Assembly (NCBI RefSeq): GCF_002947535.1
Contig: NZ_PUAP01000010.1
Location: forward strand, 1-64,000
From: Enterococcus mundtii
Lineage (GTDB): Bacteria > Bacillota > Bacilli > Lactobacillales > Enterococcaceae
Direction: 5' to 3'
Length of the DNA: 64,000 nucleotides
Position 1 is the stretch's first letter; each line of letters starts with the position of its first letter. Below, piece after piece: positions 27,205 to 35,220 of the stretch. The position numbers and the translations under genes were made by a program. The notes beneath the pieces were generated by a model, which saw only the letters and a list, made by a program, of their open reading frames with translations, was not told the origin of the DNA and did not search any database.

Positions 27205-28506
27205 ATGGATCAAATCAATACAGCAATCGAAGAGAATTGGCTGGATTTTCTGGATTTACTCAAACAAGTGATGCAAGTTCCTAGTGTCAAATCAGAGGCG
27301 AGACCAGGAGCTCCTTTTGGTAAAGAAGTACGCTCGGTTCTTTCTTTAGTTATGAAAAAAAGTGCAGGATATGGTTTCCAAACAAAAGTAATTGATGATG
27401 CGATCGGTTATGCCCAGTGGGGGGATGAAGGAAGTGATCATATCGGGGTCCTTGGACATCTCGATGTTGTCCCTGCTGGTCAAGGATGGGAGTTTCCGCC
27501 GTTTGATCTCAGTGAGAAAAAGGATCGTTTTTATGGTCGAGGAATATTAGACAATAAAGGGCCCATCATGTGTTGTCTGTATGGCATGAAACTATTAAAG
27601 GAACTAGGACATCAGCCAAAAAAGAATCTTCGGATCATCTTTGGTACGGATGAAGAAAGTGGCATGTCAGATATTCCTCACTACTTAGCTGAGGAAAGTC
27701 CTCCGTCATTTGGTTTCACACCCGATTGTAAATATCCCGTGGTCTATGGCGAACGTGGTATCGTAAATGTTGTCCTCCACTTTACTTTACCCGAAGAGGA
27801 ACGTCAACAAATCAGTCGATTCGAAGGAGACCAGTTCCGTGATCATGTTCCAGATCAACTGCACGTGAGAATTGCCAAACAAGAAGTAAGCGCCAGTGGG
27901 AAACACGCTCCCAGTAACGCACCTGAGCTAGGAGAAAATGCCATCACGATCTTGGCGACAAAACTGGCGGAAGGACAAAGGATCCCACCAATCGCCCAGA
28001 ACTATTTCCGCTGGATTAGTCAAAGTCTTCATCAAAAGCATTTCGGAGAAGGAGTTGATTTAGCACTTGAAGACGAAGATTCAGGCAAGTTGATTTTAAC
28101 TCCTGTTGTGTTACAAAAGTCTCCAGAAGGCATGCTATTAGAAATTGCTTTTCGCTACCCGGTGACCGTCTCAGAAAAACAAGTAGTGTCACGGCTGAAA
28201 AGTCAATTGCCTCTAGGTGTTGATTTGGAAGTCATTCGCAGTATTCCTGGATTTTGTCGTACAGAAGAGTCAAAAAAAATCGCCACACTGTCAACGATCT
28301 ATCATCAAGTAACCGGTAATGATCCTAAACCGGTAACGACGACAGGCGCCACCTATGCGCGTAAAATGCCGAATATCTTAGCATTTGGCCCTTCATTTCC
28401 AGGACAAAAAGGGATTGCCCACACCGCAAATGAATACATGGATGTCGCAGACTTACGAACAAATTTAGAAATCTACATGCGCAGCCTCCAAGCATTAACA
28501 GAATAA
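27205..28506 (+). CDS. M20-family metallopeptidase (Sapep/PepV-like dipeptidase)
   Basis: A 433-residue M20 peptidase of PepV/Sapep size. Zinc-site motifs: HIGVLGHLDVVPAGQGWEFPPF (about 80-101), FYGRGILDNKGPIMCCLYG (about 111-129) and IIFGTDEESGMSDIPHYL (about 148-165). Near the end TTGATYARKMPNILAFGPSFPGQ supplies the last His-type region (KGIAHTANEYMDVADL). PepV-type enzymes cleave dipeptides in the cytoplasm. It is coupled 10 bases behind the GntR gene, so it is under the same promoter. In this setting it may process glycopeptide-derived dipeptides. That is inference. Confidence 0.9.
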   Translation: MDQINTAIEENWLDFLDLLKQVMQVPSVKSEARPGAPFGKEVRSVLSLVMKKSAGYGFQTKVIDDAIGYAQWGDEGSDHIGVLGHLDVVPAGQGWEFPPFDLSEKKDRFYGRGILDNKGPIMCCLYGMKLLKELGHQPKKNLRIIFGTDEESGMSDIPHYLAEESPPSFGFTPDCKYPVVYGERGIVNVVLHFTLPEEERQQISRFEGDQFRDHVPDQLHVRIAKQEVSASGKHAPSNAPELGENAITILATKLAEGQRIPPIAQNYFRWISQSLHQKHFGEGVDLALEDEDSGKLILTPVVLQKSPEGMLLEIAFRYPVTVSEKQVVSRLKSQLPLGVDLEVIRSIPGFCRTEESKKIATLSTIYHQVTGNDPKPVTTTGATYARKMPNILAFGPSFPGQKGIAHTANEYMDVADLRTNLEIYMRSLQALTE

Positions 28507-28549
28507 AACATGACGATAAAACCAATAATTGAAAAATAAATTTCATGTA

Positions 28550-28597
28550 AAACGAGTTTCTAATAAAACGATGAGTTTTAAAGAGAAACTCGTTTTT
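28550..28597 (+). terminator. terminator after the M20 peptidase gene
   Basis: AAACGAGTTTCT (28549 on) paired with AGAGAAACTCGTTTTT (to 28597), with an intervening TAAAAC/GTTTTA inner stem. Confidence 0.8.
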
Positions 28598-28601
28598 AGT
28601 A

Positions 28602-28649
28602 TAGACATAATAGTATATACCATATAGAATATACTTGAAAGCGCTACAA
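28602..28649 (+). promoter_or_regulatory. promoter with GntR operator and cre-like site upstream of the glycosylasparaginase operon
   Basis: TAGACA (28602-28607), 17-base spacer, TAGAAT (28625-28630). The operator AGTATATACCAT (28612-28623) sits inside the spacer and is the exact reverse complement of the 12-mer at 26266. A cre-like 14-mer TGAAAGCGCTACAA (28636-28649) lies just downstream of the -10. It differs from the TGNNANCGNTNNCA consensus at one base, so CcpA control is likely. Confidence 0.7.
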
Positions 28650-28673
28650 ATACGAAGCGATGGAGGGAAAAAA

Positions 28674-29621
28674 ATGTGGGGAATGATTGCAACTTGGCGC
28701 ATGGCACATGAAGGTGTCTTAGCGGCTAAACAACAATTAGAAGCACAGTTTTCATGTAAAGATGCTGTGGAAACGGCGATCAAAGCAGTAGAAGATTATC
28801 CATTTTATAAATCCGTCGGTTATGGTGGATTACCAAATGAAAAAGGAATCGTGGAAATGGATGCTGCTTTTATGGATGGGGAAACATTTAAGATTGGTGC
28901 AGTAGCCGGAATTACTGATGTGGCCAATCCGATTTCTGTTGCTCGGCAGTTGAGTGATGAAAAATTCAATAGTTTTCGGGTAGGACAAGGAGCAACAGAG
29001 TATGCGATGCTCTCTGGTTTTGAACGAAAGAATATGTTGACCCCACGTGCAAAGAAAATCTGGGAACAGCGAGTAAAAGAAATCGCAACGTTGAATTTAG
29101 ATCCCTACGATGGCCATGATACGGTTGGGGTCGTCGCACTTGATACGCAACAACAGATGGCAGTAGGAACATCTAGTTCCGGTTTATTTATGAAAAAACA
29201 TGGACGTGTAGGGGATTCGCCATTATCTGGTTCGGGGTTTTATGTGGATAGTACGATTGGCGGTGCAGCAGCTACAGGCTTAGGGGAGGATCTTATGAAA
29301 GGTTGCCTCTCATATGAAATCGTTCGATTGATGGGGAATGGATGTACGCCACAAGCAGCTTGTGATCGAGCTGTTTATGGATTTGATGAGCGATTGCGCA
29401 AACGTTATGGCAAAGCGGGCGCGTTCTCGTTAATAGCATTAGATAAATATGGTGAATGGGGGGTAGCGACGAACGTTGAATTTACATTTAGTGTGGCAAC
29501 GATGACCCAAGAACCAGCAATTTTCATGGCAAACCCTGGTCCGGATCAGTCGACAGTGATCACACCAATCACGCAAGAATGGCTTGATGCCTATGAAGCA
29601 CGTATAAAAGCACCCATCTAA
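28674..29621 (+). CDS. N(4)-(beta-N-acetylglucosaminyl)-L-asparaginase (glycosylasparaginase)
   Basis: A 315-residue Ntn-hydrolase precursor from ATG 28674 with GGAGGG six bases upstream. It would cleave itself before Thr150 (in GHDTVGVVALD), the new N-terminal nucleophile, and then hydrolyse the GlcNAc-Asn bond of N-glycan remnants to aspartate and aminosugar. SPLSGSGFYVDSTIGGAAATGLGEDLMKGC is the family's beta-subunit signature. No signal peptide is present, unlike lysosomal and some Bacteroidetes/Elizabethkingia enzymes, so it acts inside the cell and needs an importer. The next genes are a PTS EIIB and EIIC. Promoter carries GntR and cre sites. Confidence 0.88.
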   Translation: MWGMIATWRMAHEGVLAAKQQLEAQFSCKDAVETAIKAVEDYPFYKSVGYGGLPNEKGIVEMDAAFMDGETFKIGAVAGITDVANPISVARQLSDEKFNSFRVGQGATEYAMLSGFERKNMLTPRAKKIWEQRVKEIATLNLDPYDGHDTVGVVALDTQQQMAVGTSSSGLFMKKHGRVGDSPLSGSGFYVDSTIGGAAATGLGEDLMKGCLSYEIVRLMGNGCTPQAACDRAVYGFDERLRKRYGKAGAFSLIALDKYGEWGVATNVEFTFSVATMTQEPAIFMANPGPDQSTVITPITQEWLDAYEARIKAPI

Positions 29622-29669
29622 AGGTGCAATCGAACAAACGGTTAACAAGAATAAACTGGAGGAATAGAT

Positions 29670-30005
29670 ATGGCAACTAAAAAAATTTATTTATTTTGTG
29701 AAGCAGGAATGTCAACCAGTATTATGGTCAATAAAATGATGGAAGTCGTCAGAAAACACAAGATGCCCTTAGAAATTGCAGCTTTTCCTGCGATCCATGC
29801 GGAAGAAAAAGTAGCACAAGAAAAACCTGTGGCTATTTTGCTAGGACCTCAAGTCCGTCATTTAGCGAGTAAAATGAAAGAAACATTTGAACCAATGGGC
29901 ATTCCTGTTGGCACGATTGCTCCAGAAACATATGGCATGATGGACGGGGAAAAAGCGTTAAAAGAAGTCTTAGGTTTGATCAAAAAATCAAAAGCGACAA
30001 AGTAG
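29670..30005 (+). CDS. PTS lactose/cellobiose-family EIIB component
   Basis: A 111-residue EIIB with the phosphocysteine motif LFCEAGMSTSIMVNKM, Cys10. It accepts phosphate from an EIIA and passes it to the sugar during import by EIIC. A strong TGGAGGAA site precedes the ATG. No EIIA gene of this type is present in the locus, so an EIIA from elsewhere must serve it. Its position between the glycosylasparaginase and EIIC indicates that the transported substrate is the substrate, or precursor, of that enzyme. Confidence 0.9.
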   Translation: MATKKIYLFCEAGMSTSIMVNKMMEVVRKHKMPLEIAAFPAIHAEEKVAQEKPVAILLGPQVRHLASKMKETFEPMGIPVGTIAPETYGMMDGEKALKEVLGLIKKSKATK

Positions 30006-30081
30006 AGTGACAAAATGAGATTTTCGATCGAAGAATTGTGTCCTCAAACAAAAATAAAACAGATGGATGGGAGGAAGAAAC

Positions 30082-31434
30082 ATGCAAAAATTTTTGGATT
30101 GGTTAGAACGCGTGTTAACACCAATGGCGAAAACAATCGGTGAAAATAAGTATTTGATTGCGATTCGTGATGGTTTTTTACTATCAACACCTTTACTAAT
30201 CGTAGGATCGCTCTTTTTAGTTTTGACTAATTTTCCAATTCCAAATTGGAATGAAACGATGAGCAGTATTCTCGGAGATAACTGGGCAACGATGTTGAAT
30301 ATGCCTGCCACGGCAAGTTTTGATATTATGACGATTCTAGCAGTTGGAGGAATCGGATATAGTTTGGCAAAACAATTTAAAGTAGATGCCATGCAAGCGG
30401 CAATTATTTCATTAGTCGCTTTTTTTATCGTGACCCCTTTTACAACCTTATTTACACCAGAAGGTTCCACTGAAGTCTATGAAGTAGGAAGCTTGCCATT
30501 ACGTTGGATGGGCTCTAGTGGCCTGTTCTTAGGGATGGTCGTGGCTTTGGTTGCGACCCGATTGTTTGTCGCTTTATTACGTAAAGGTTGGACGATCAAA
30601 ATGCCTGAGGGTGTGCCACCAACCGTCGTGCAATCCTTTGAAGCGTTGATCCCAAGTTTTGTGATCGTCACACTTTTTATGATTGTCAATTGGTTAGCGA
30701 ATCTAACCTCATATGGTAATTTACAAGAAATACTGTTTAAGTTCCTACAAACTCCTTTACTTAGCTTAGGAAATACTCTAGGCGCAATGATCATTGCCTA
30801 CTTATTCTTACACTTTTTTTGGTTTTTTGGTATCAACGGTTCGAGTGTGGTTGGTGCAGTATTCAATCCGATTTTACGAGCACTGTCCGTTGAAAATTTA
30901 GATGCCTTCAAAAATGGCGCAGATATACCAAATATCATCACAGGTCAATTTCAAGATATGTTTGCTACTTTTGGTGGTGGGGGATCTACGCTTTCATTGA
31001 TTCTAGTCATGATTCTAGTATGCAAAAGCCAACGAGTGAAAAAATTGTCGCAATTGTCATTAGTACCAGGGATTTTTGGAATCAATGAACCGATTATTTT
31101 TGGTTTACCAATTGTTTTAAATCCAGTCTTACTGATTCCATTTGCACTCGTACCTACGATCAATATCATCATTTCCTATTTTTGTATGGAATTAGGATTA
31201 GTAAACTATACAAATGGTATTCAATTGCCGTGGACAACACCACCGATCATCTCTGGCTTCTTAGTTAGTGGTTGGCAGGCATCTATTTTGCAAGCCCTCT
31301 TGATCGTACTAGGGATGGCTATTTATTATCCTTTTATCAAAGTGCTAGATAATCAGTACTTAAAAGAAGAAGCAGAGGCGGTACAGGAAGAAGAAGAAAT
31401 CGATTTTGACGAATTCGACTTTGATGATTTATAG
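30082..31434 (+). CDS. PTS lactose/cellobiose-family EIIC permease
   Basis: A 450-residue permease from ATG 30082 with GGGAGGA eight bases upstream. About ten hydrophobic segments. The family signature near the middle reads HFFWFFGINGSSVVGAVFNPIL and later NEPIIFGLPIVLNPVLLIPF. The C-terminal tail is strongly acidic (EEEEIDFDEFDFDDL), which is unusual for the family. It imports and, with EIIB, phosphorylates a beta-linked disaccharide-like substrate. Here a GlcNAc-Asn or chitobiose-type compound is a reasonable guess from the neighbouring glycosylasparaginase, not proven. Confidence 0.9.
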   Translation: MQKFLDWLERVLTPMAKTIGENKYLIAIRDGFLLSTPLLIVGSLFLVLTNFPIPNWNETMSSILGDNWATMLNMPATASFDIMTILAVGGIGYSLAKQFKVDAMQAAIISLVAFFIVTPFTTLFTPEGSTEVYEVGSLPLRWMGSSGLFLGMVVALVATRLFVALLRKGWTIKMPEGVPPTVVQSFEALIPSFVIVTLFMIVNWLANLTSYGNLQEILFKFLQTPLLSLGNTLGAMIIAYLFLHFFWFFGINGSSVVGAVFNPILRALSVENLDAFKNGADIPNIITGQFQDMFATFGGGGSTLSLILVMILVCKSQRVKKLSQLSLVPGIFGINEPIIFGLPIVLNPVLLIPFALVPTINIIISYFCMELGLVNYTNGIQLPWTTPPIISGFLVSGWQASILQALLIVLGMAIYYPFIKVLDNQYLKEEAEAVQEEEEIDFDEFDFDDL

Positions 31435-31451
31435 GAAAAGAGGCCGTAGAA

Positions 31452-31946
31452 ATGAAAAAAATAGTCTTGATTCTCAATCATTTGACTGCTGGCATGGGCA
31501 GTGATGAAAATGCCCAGTTACCACCAAGTGGCAAAAAAACAGCTCTTGGACCAGGGCGTACCTTAAATCCACTTTTTCAAGAACATGATACGGAAATCGT
31601 TGCTACATTGTATTGTGGTGATCAGTATTATCTTGATCACCAAGAAGAGGTGAATAAAAAATTTGTAGGATTTGCTAAAAAATTTAGTGCAGATGCTGTT
31701 CTTTGTGGACCCGCGATGCATTATGCTAATTTTGGAATGATGGCAGCCCAATTAGCCTTGGCATTCAGCGAACAAGGAATTCCCAGTGTAGCAGCGATGT
31801 CTGAAGAAAATCCTGCCTTTGCCATTTACACTGAAAAGATCAACATAATCAAAATGCCTAAAAAAGGCGGAATCGGTTTAAATGATTCATATAAAAATAT
31901 CAGCCACTTTATTTCAGCCCTCGCTCATCAAAATCAATCATCATGA
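31452..31946 (+). CDS. GrdB-related protein (glycine reductase component B gamma-like)
   Basis: A 164-residue protein resembling the N-terminal part of the GrdB-related family of glycine/sarcosine/betaine reductases: KKIVLILNHLTAGMGSDE, ALGPGR, TEIVATLYCGDQYYLDHQEEV, DAVLCGPAMHYANFGMMAAQLALAFSEQGIPSVAAMSEENP. Full GrdB is about 430 residues and has a selenocysteine. This one is short, ends in TGA, and read-through would add only 11 codons, so no selenocysteine function is indicated. Glycine reduction itself is not expected in Enterococcus. Such short relatives travel with sugar/PTS and peptidase operons. Role unknown. It is the last gene before a strong terminator. Confidence 0.7.
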   Translation: MKKIVLILNHLTAGMGSDENAQLPPSGKKTALGPGRTLNPLFQEHDTEIVATLYCGDQYYLDHQEEVNKKFVGFAKKFSADAVLCGPAMHYANFGMMAAQLALAFSEQGIPSVAAMSEENPAFAIYTEKINIIKMPKKGGIGLNDSYKNISHFISALAHQNQSS

Positions 31947-32192
31947 CCTGATTTCGATGAATCAACTAGTTTGTGCTAAGCAATAATCAAAAAAAATACC
32001 TCAAGGTCGAAATAGAAGCAGCCTCTATAATCAAGGGCAACAACCACGAAAATGTTCTGCAAATGTTTGTGGTTGTTACCCTTATTTTTGTAGAGTTTTC
32101 TTCTGTTTCTGTCGTTTATTTGGTTTTGAGTGACAGATAAAATTGAGTGTAACTTCTGTCTCAAATTTTTTTTGATGATTGTGAGTATTATC
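31947..32192. other. intergenic stretch between GrdB-like gene and clpB
   Basis: About 245 bases with no gene. It holds the terminator at 32033-32089, then AT-rich sequence up to the CtsR-type box. No other structure was found. Confidence 0.5.
32033..32089 (+). terminator. terminator of the glycosylasparaginase-PTS operon
   Basis: AAGGGCAACAACCAC paired with GTGGTTGTTACCCTT, followed by ATTTTTG. Confidence 0.85.
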
Positions 32193-32209
32193 TTTGACCA
32201 AAACTGACC
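32193..32209 (+). promoter_or_regulatory. CtsR-type operator upstream of clpB
   Basis: TTTGACC (32193-32199), three bases AAA, then ACTGACC (32203-32209). On the minus strand this reads GGTCAGT-TTT-GGTCAAA, close to the CtsR direct heptad repeat with a 3-base spacer. A further single TTTGACC occurs at 32293-32299 in the leader. CtsR represses clp genes and is released upon heat stress. Confidence 0.75.
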
Positions 32210-32328
32210 AAATGAGTATAATAATCATGTAAAGGTTAAAGAAACGAGACTTTAGACGGATGTTTCAGACGTCAGAGAAAGATATAGTTGTCTTTGACCA
32301 AACAACTTCTACCATAGGAGGGAAATAC

Positions 32329-34938
32329 ATGAATAGCGAAAAAATGACAACTACGCTCCAAGAAGCGATTGCAGAAGCACAACAAGTAGCGATGACAAGA
32401 ACGCATCAAGAAATCGACATTGTCCATTTATGGAAGATCTTTTTACAACCGAATCATTTTGGGCGTAATCTCTATACAGATGCAGGAATCGACGCAGATG
32501 CGTTTGAACAAGAGATTGATCGAGTGTTAGATGAGTATCCAACAGTCTCAGGCAGCAATGTTCAATATGGACAAAATCTTAGTCAAAATCTTTTTCATTT
32601 ATTGAATGAAGCGGATCAACTGAGAGAAAGTTTTGGCGATGAATTCTTATCTACTGAGATCGTGCTACTAGCATTAATGAAATTAAAAAATTATCCACTG
32701 ACTGTTTATTTGACAAAACAGGGGCTGAATGAAAAAGAATTGCGTAAAAATATCGAAGACATGAGGGGAGGAGAGCGTGTGACCTCTAAAAATCAAGAAG
32801 AACAATATAAAGCGTTAGAAAAATATGGTGTCGATCTTGTCCAACAAGTCCGTAGTGGCAAAATGGACCCGATCATTGGACGTGACGAAGAGATTCGTGA
32901 TGTGATCCGGATCTTATCGCGTAAAACTAAAAACAACCCTGTGTTGATCGGGGAACCTGGCGTTGGTAAAACAGCGATCGTTGAAGGATTAGCTCAACGT
33001 ATCGTTCGCAAAGACGTACCAGAAAACTTAAAAGATAAAACCATTTTTTCTTTAGATATGGGTGCCTTGATTGCCGGAGCGAAATTCCGTGGAGAATTTG
33101 AAGAACGCTTGAAAGCAGTCTTGAAAGAAGTGAAGAAAAGCGATGGACGGATCATCTTGTTCATTGATGAGATCCATAACATCGTCGGTGCAGGAAAAAC
33201 GGAAGGTAGTATGGATGCCGGTAACTTGCTTAAACCGATGTTAGCACGTGGTGAACTTCATTTGATCGGTGCAACTACTTTAGATGAATACCGCCAATAC
33301 ATGGAAAAGGACAAAGCGTTAGAGCGCCGTTTCCAAAAAGTATTAGTGAAGGAACCAACTGTTGAAGATACGATTAGTATTCTTCGAGGATTGAAAGAGC
33401 GTTTTGAGATCCACCATAGCGTCAATATCCATGACAATGCTTTGGTTGCGGCAGCTACATTATCAGATCGCTATATCACAGATCGCTTTTTACCTGATAA
33501 AGCCATTGATTTGATCGATGAAGCAAGTGCTACGATCCGAGTAGAAATGAATTCCATGCCAACGGAATTAGATCAAGTGACTCGTCGCTTGATGCAGTTG
33601 GAGATCGAAGAAGCAGCATTGAAGAAAGAATCTGATGATGCAAGTAAAAAACGTTTGAAGAACTTACAAGAAGAACTAGCCGATCTTCGAGAAGAAGCCA
33701 ATGCGATGAAGATGCAGTGGGAAACTGAAAAAGAAGAAGTAAATACCGTTTCTTCTAAACGTGCAGAAATCGATAAGGCAAAACATGAATTAGAAGACGC
33801 AGAAAACAATTATGACCTTGAGCGTGCCGCTGTTTTACGTCATGGAACGATTCCACAATTAGAGAAAGAATTAGCAGAACTAGAAGCAAAAACAAAAGAC
33901 AGTGATATCAAGATGGTACAAGAATCTGTCACTGAAAATGAGATTGCTCAAGTTGTTGGCCGTTTAACAGGGATTCCAGTAACGAAACTCGTGGAAGGTG
34001 AACGAGAAAAACTGATCAAGTTGAATGAAACTCTTCATAAACGTGTCATTGGGCAAGATGAAGCGGTAGACGCAGTGAGTGATGCGGTCATTCGTTCTCG
34101 TGCGGGATTACAAGATCCAAATCGACCATTGGGCTCATTCCTATTCTTAGGACCAACAGGTGTCGGTAAAACGGAACTGGCAAAAGCTTTAGCAGAAAAC
34201 TTGTTTGATTCTGAAGAGCATATGGTGCGGATCGACATGAGTGAATACATGGAAAAACATGCTGTTTCTCGTTTAGTTGGTGCCCCTCCAGGTTACATTG
34301 GCTACGAAGAAGGTGGACAGCTAACAGAGGCTGTGCGACGAAACCCATATACGATCGTTTTGCTCGATGAAATTGAAAAGGCACATCCAGATGTCTTCAA
34401 TATTTTATTACAAGTATTAGACGATGGCCGTTTGACGGATTCAAAAGGTCGTCTCGTTGACTTTAAAAATACGGTGATGATCATGACAAGCAATATCGGT
34501 TCTCAATTATTGTTGGAAGGTGTTACCGCGGAAGGTACGATACCAGAAGAAGTCGAAGAACAAGTGAGAACGATCCTTCGTGGCCATTTCAAACCAGAAT
34601 TTTTGAATCGTATCGATGACACGATTCTATTTACACCATTAAGTCTAAACAATGTCAAAGGGATCGTTGACAAGATGATTTCTCATTTGGCACATCGTTT
34701 AGAACATCAAGAAATCATTTTGGAAATCAGTGACGAAGCAAAAACATGGATTGCAGAAAATGCGTATGAGCCTGCATATGGCGCACGCCCATTGAAACGA
34801 TTCATTACAAAAGAAGTAGAAACGCCATTGGCTAAAGAAATCGTAGCAGGGAAGATCATGCCGAAATCGAAAGTAACGATTACTTTATTTGATCACCACT
34901 TGGCATTCGCCACAGAAAGCCTACCCGAAGATGAATAA
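32329..34938 (+). CDS. clpB: ATP-dependent disaggregase ClpB
   Basis: An 869-residue class I Clp/Hsp100 protein from ATG 32329 with AGGAGG seven bases upstream. An in-frame ATG at 32260 is inside the leader and rejected. Order: N-domain (about 1-150), NBD1 with [13 protein letters not shown] (about 205-217) and [13 protein letters not shown], a long coiled-coil M-domain (about 400-525), and NBD2 with [14 protein letters not shown] (about 604-617). The M-domain length and lack of an IGF/IGL ClpP-binding loop make it ClpB rather than ClpC or ClpE. With DnaK it dissolves aggregates after stress. A CtsR-type box upstream indicates heat-shock control. Confidence 0.96.
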   Translation: MNSEKMTTTLQEAIAEAQQVAMTRTHQEIDIVHLWKIFLQPNHFGRNLYTDAGIDADAFEQEIDRVLDEYPTVSGSNVQYGQNLSQNLFHLLNEADQLRESFGDEFLSTEIVLLALMKLKNYPLTVYLTKQGLNEKELRKNIEDMRGGERVTSKNQEEQYKALEKYGVDLVQQVRSGKMDPIIGRDEEIRDVIRILSRKTKNNPVLIGEPGVGKTAIVEGLAQRIVRKDVPENLKDKTIFSLDMGALIAGAKFRGEFEERLKAVLKEVKKSDGRIILFIDEIHNIVGAGKTEGSMDAGNLLKPMLARGELHLIGATTLDEYRQYMEKDKALERRFQKVLVKEPTVEDTISILRGLKERFEIHHSVNIHDNALVAAATLSDRYITDRFLPDKAIDLIDEASATIRVEMNSMPTELDQVTRRLMQLEIEEAALKKESDDASKKRLKNLQEELADLREEANAMKMQWETEKEEVNTVSSKRAEIDKAKHELEDAENNYDLERAAVLRHGTIPQLEKELAELEAKTKDSDIKMVQESVTENEIAQVVGRLTGIPVTKLVEGEREKLIKLNETLHKRVIGQDEAVDAVSDAVIRSRAGLQDPNRPLGSFLFLGPTGVGKTELAKALAENLFDSEEHMVRIDMSEYMEKHAVSRLVGAPPGYIGYEEGGQLTEAVRRNPYTIVLLDEIEKAHPDVFNILLQVLDDGRLTDSKGRLVDFKNTVMIMTSNIGSQLLLEGVTAEGTIPEEVEEQVRTILRGHFKPEFLNRIDDTILFTPLSLNNVKGIVDKMISHLAHRLEHQEIILEISDEAKTWIAENAYEPAYGARPLKRFITKEVETPLAKEIVAGKIMPKSKVTITLFDHHLAFATESLPEDE

Positions 34939-34987
34939 TAGGAAATGCGACGCCAACTCTGATGCATGATTGAGGAAGAAAACATTG

Positions 34988-35043
34988 CCTGTCAAAGTAA
35001 AAGACTATTACTAATAGTCTCTAGCTTTGACAGGTATTTTTTT
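34988..35043 (+). terminator. two-part terminator after clpB
   Basis: Outer perfect stem CCTGTCAAAG / CTTTGACAGG encloses an inner one, AGACTATTA / TAATAGTCT. It ends in a run of eight T. Confidence 0.92.
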
Positions 35044-35220
35044 TCGTCTATACTTAATAAACAATTACTTGGTTCATTGAAGGACCAGAAACCAAAAAAT
35101 GAATGGTGGTCGTCAAGTTAGCGACTAAACCTATGATTTACTGTATTCAAAACGGTAAAAGTAAGTGTTTTCATAAATCGGTAGACAAGCTAAGATAGGA
35201 AATGTAGATGAGGTGATAGT

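Noticed and set aside
31944-31979. Selenocysteine read-through of the GrdB-like gene at its TGA
   Set aside because: Only 11 more codons follow before a TAA, and no selenocysteine-insertion hairpin is evident.
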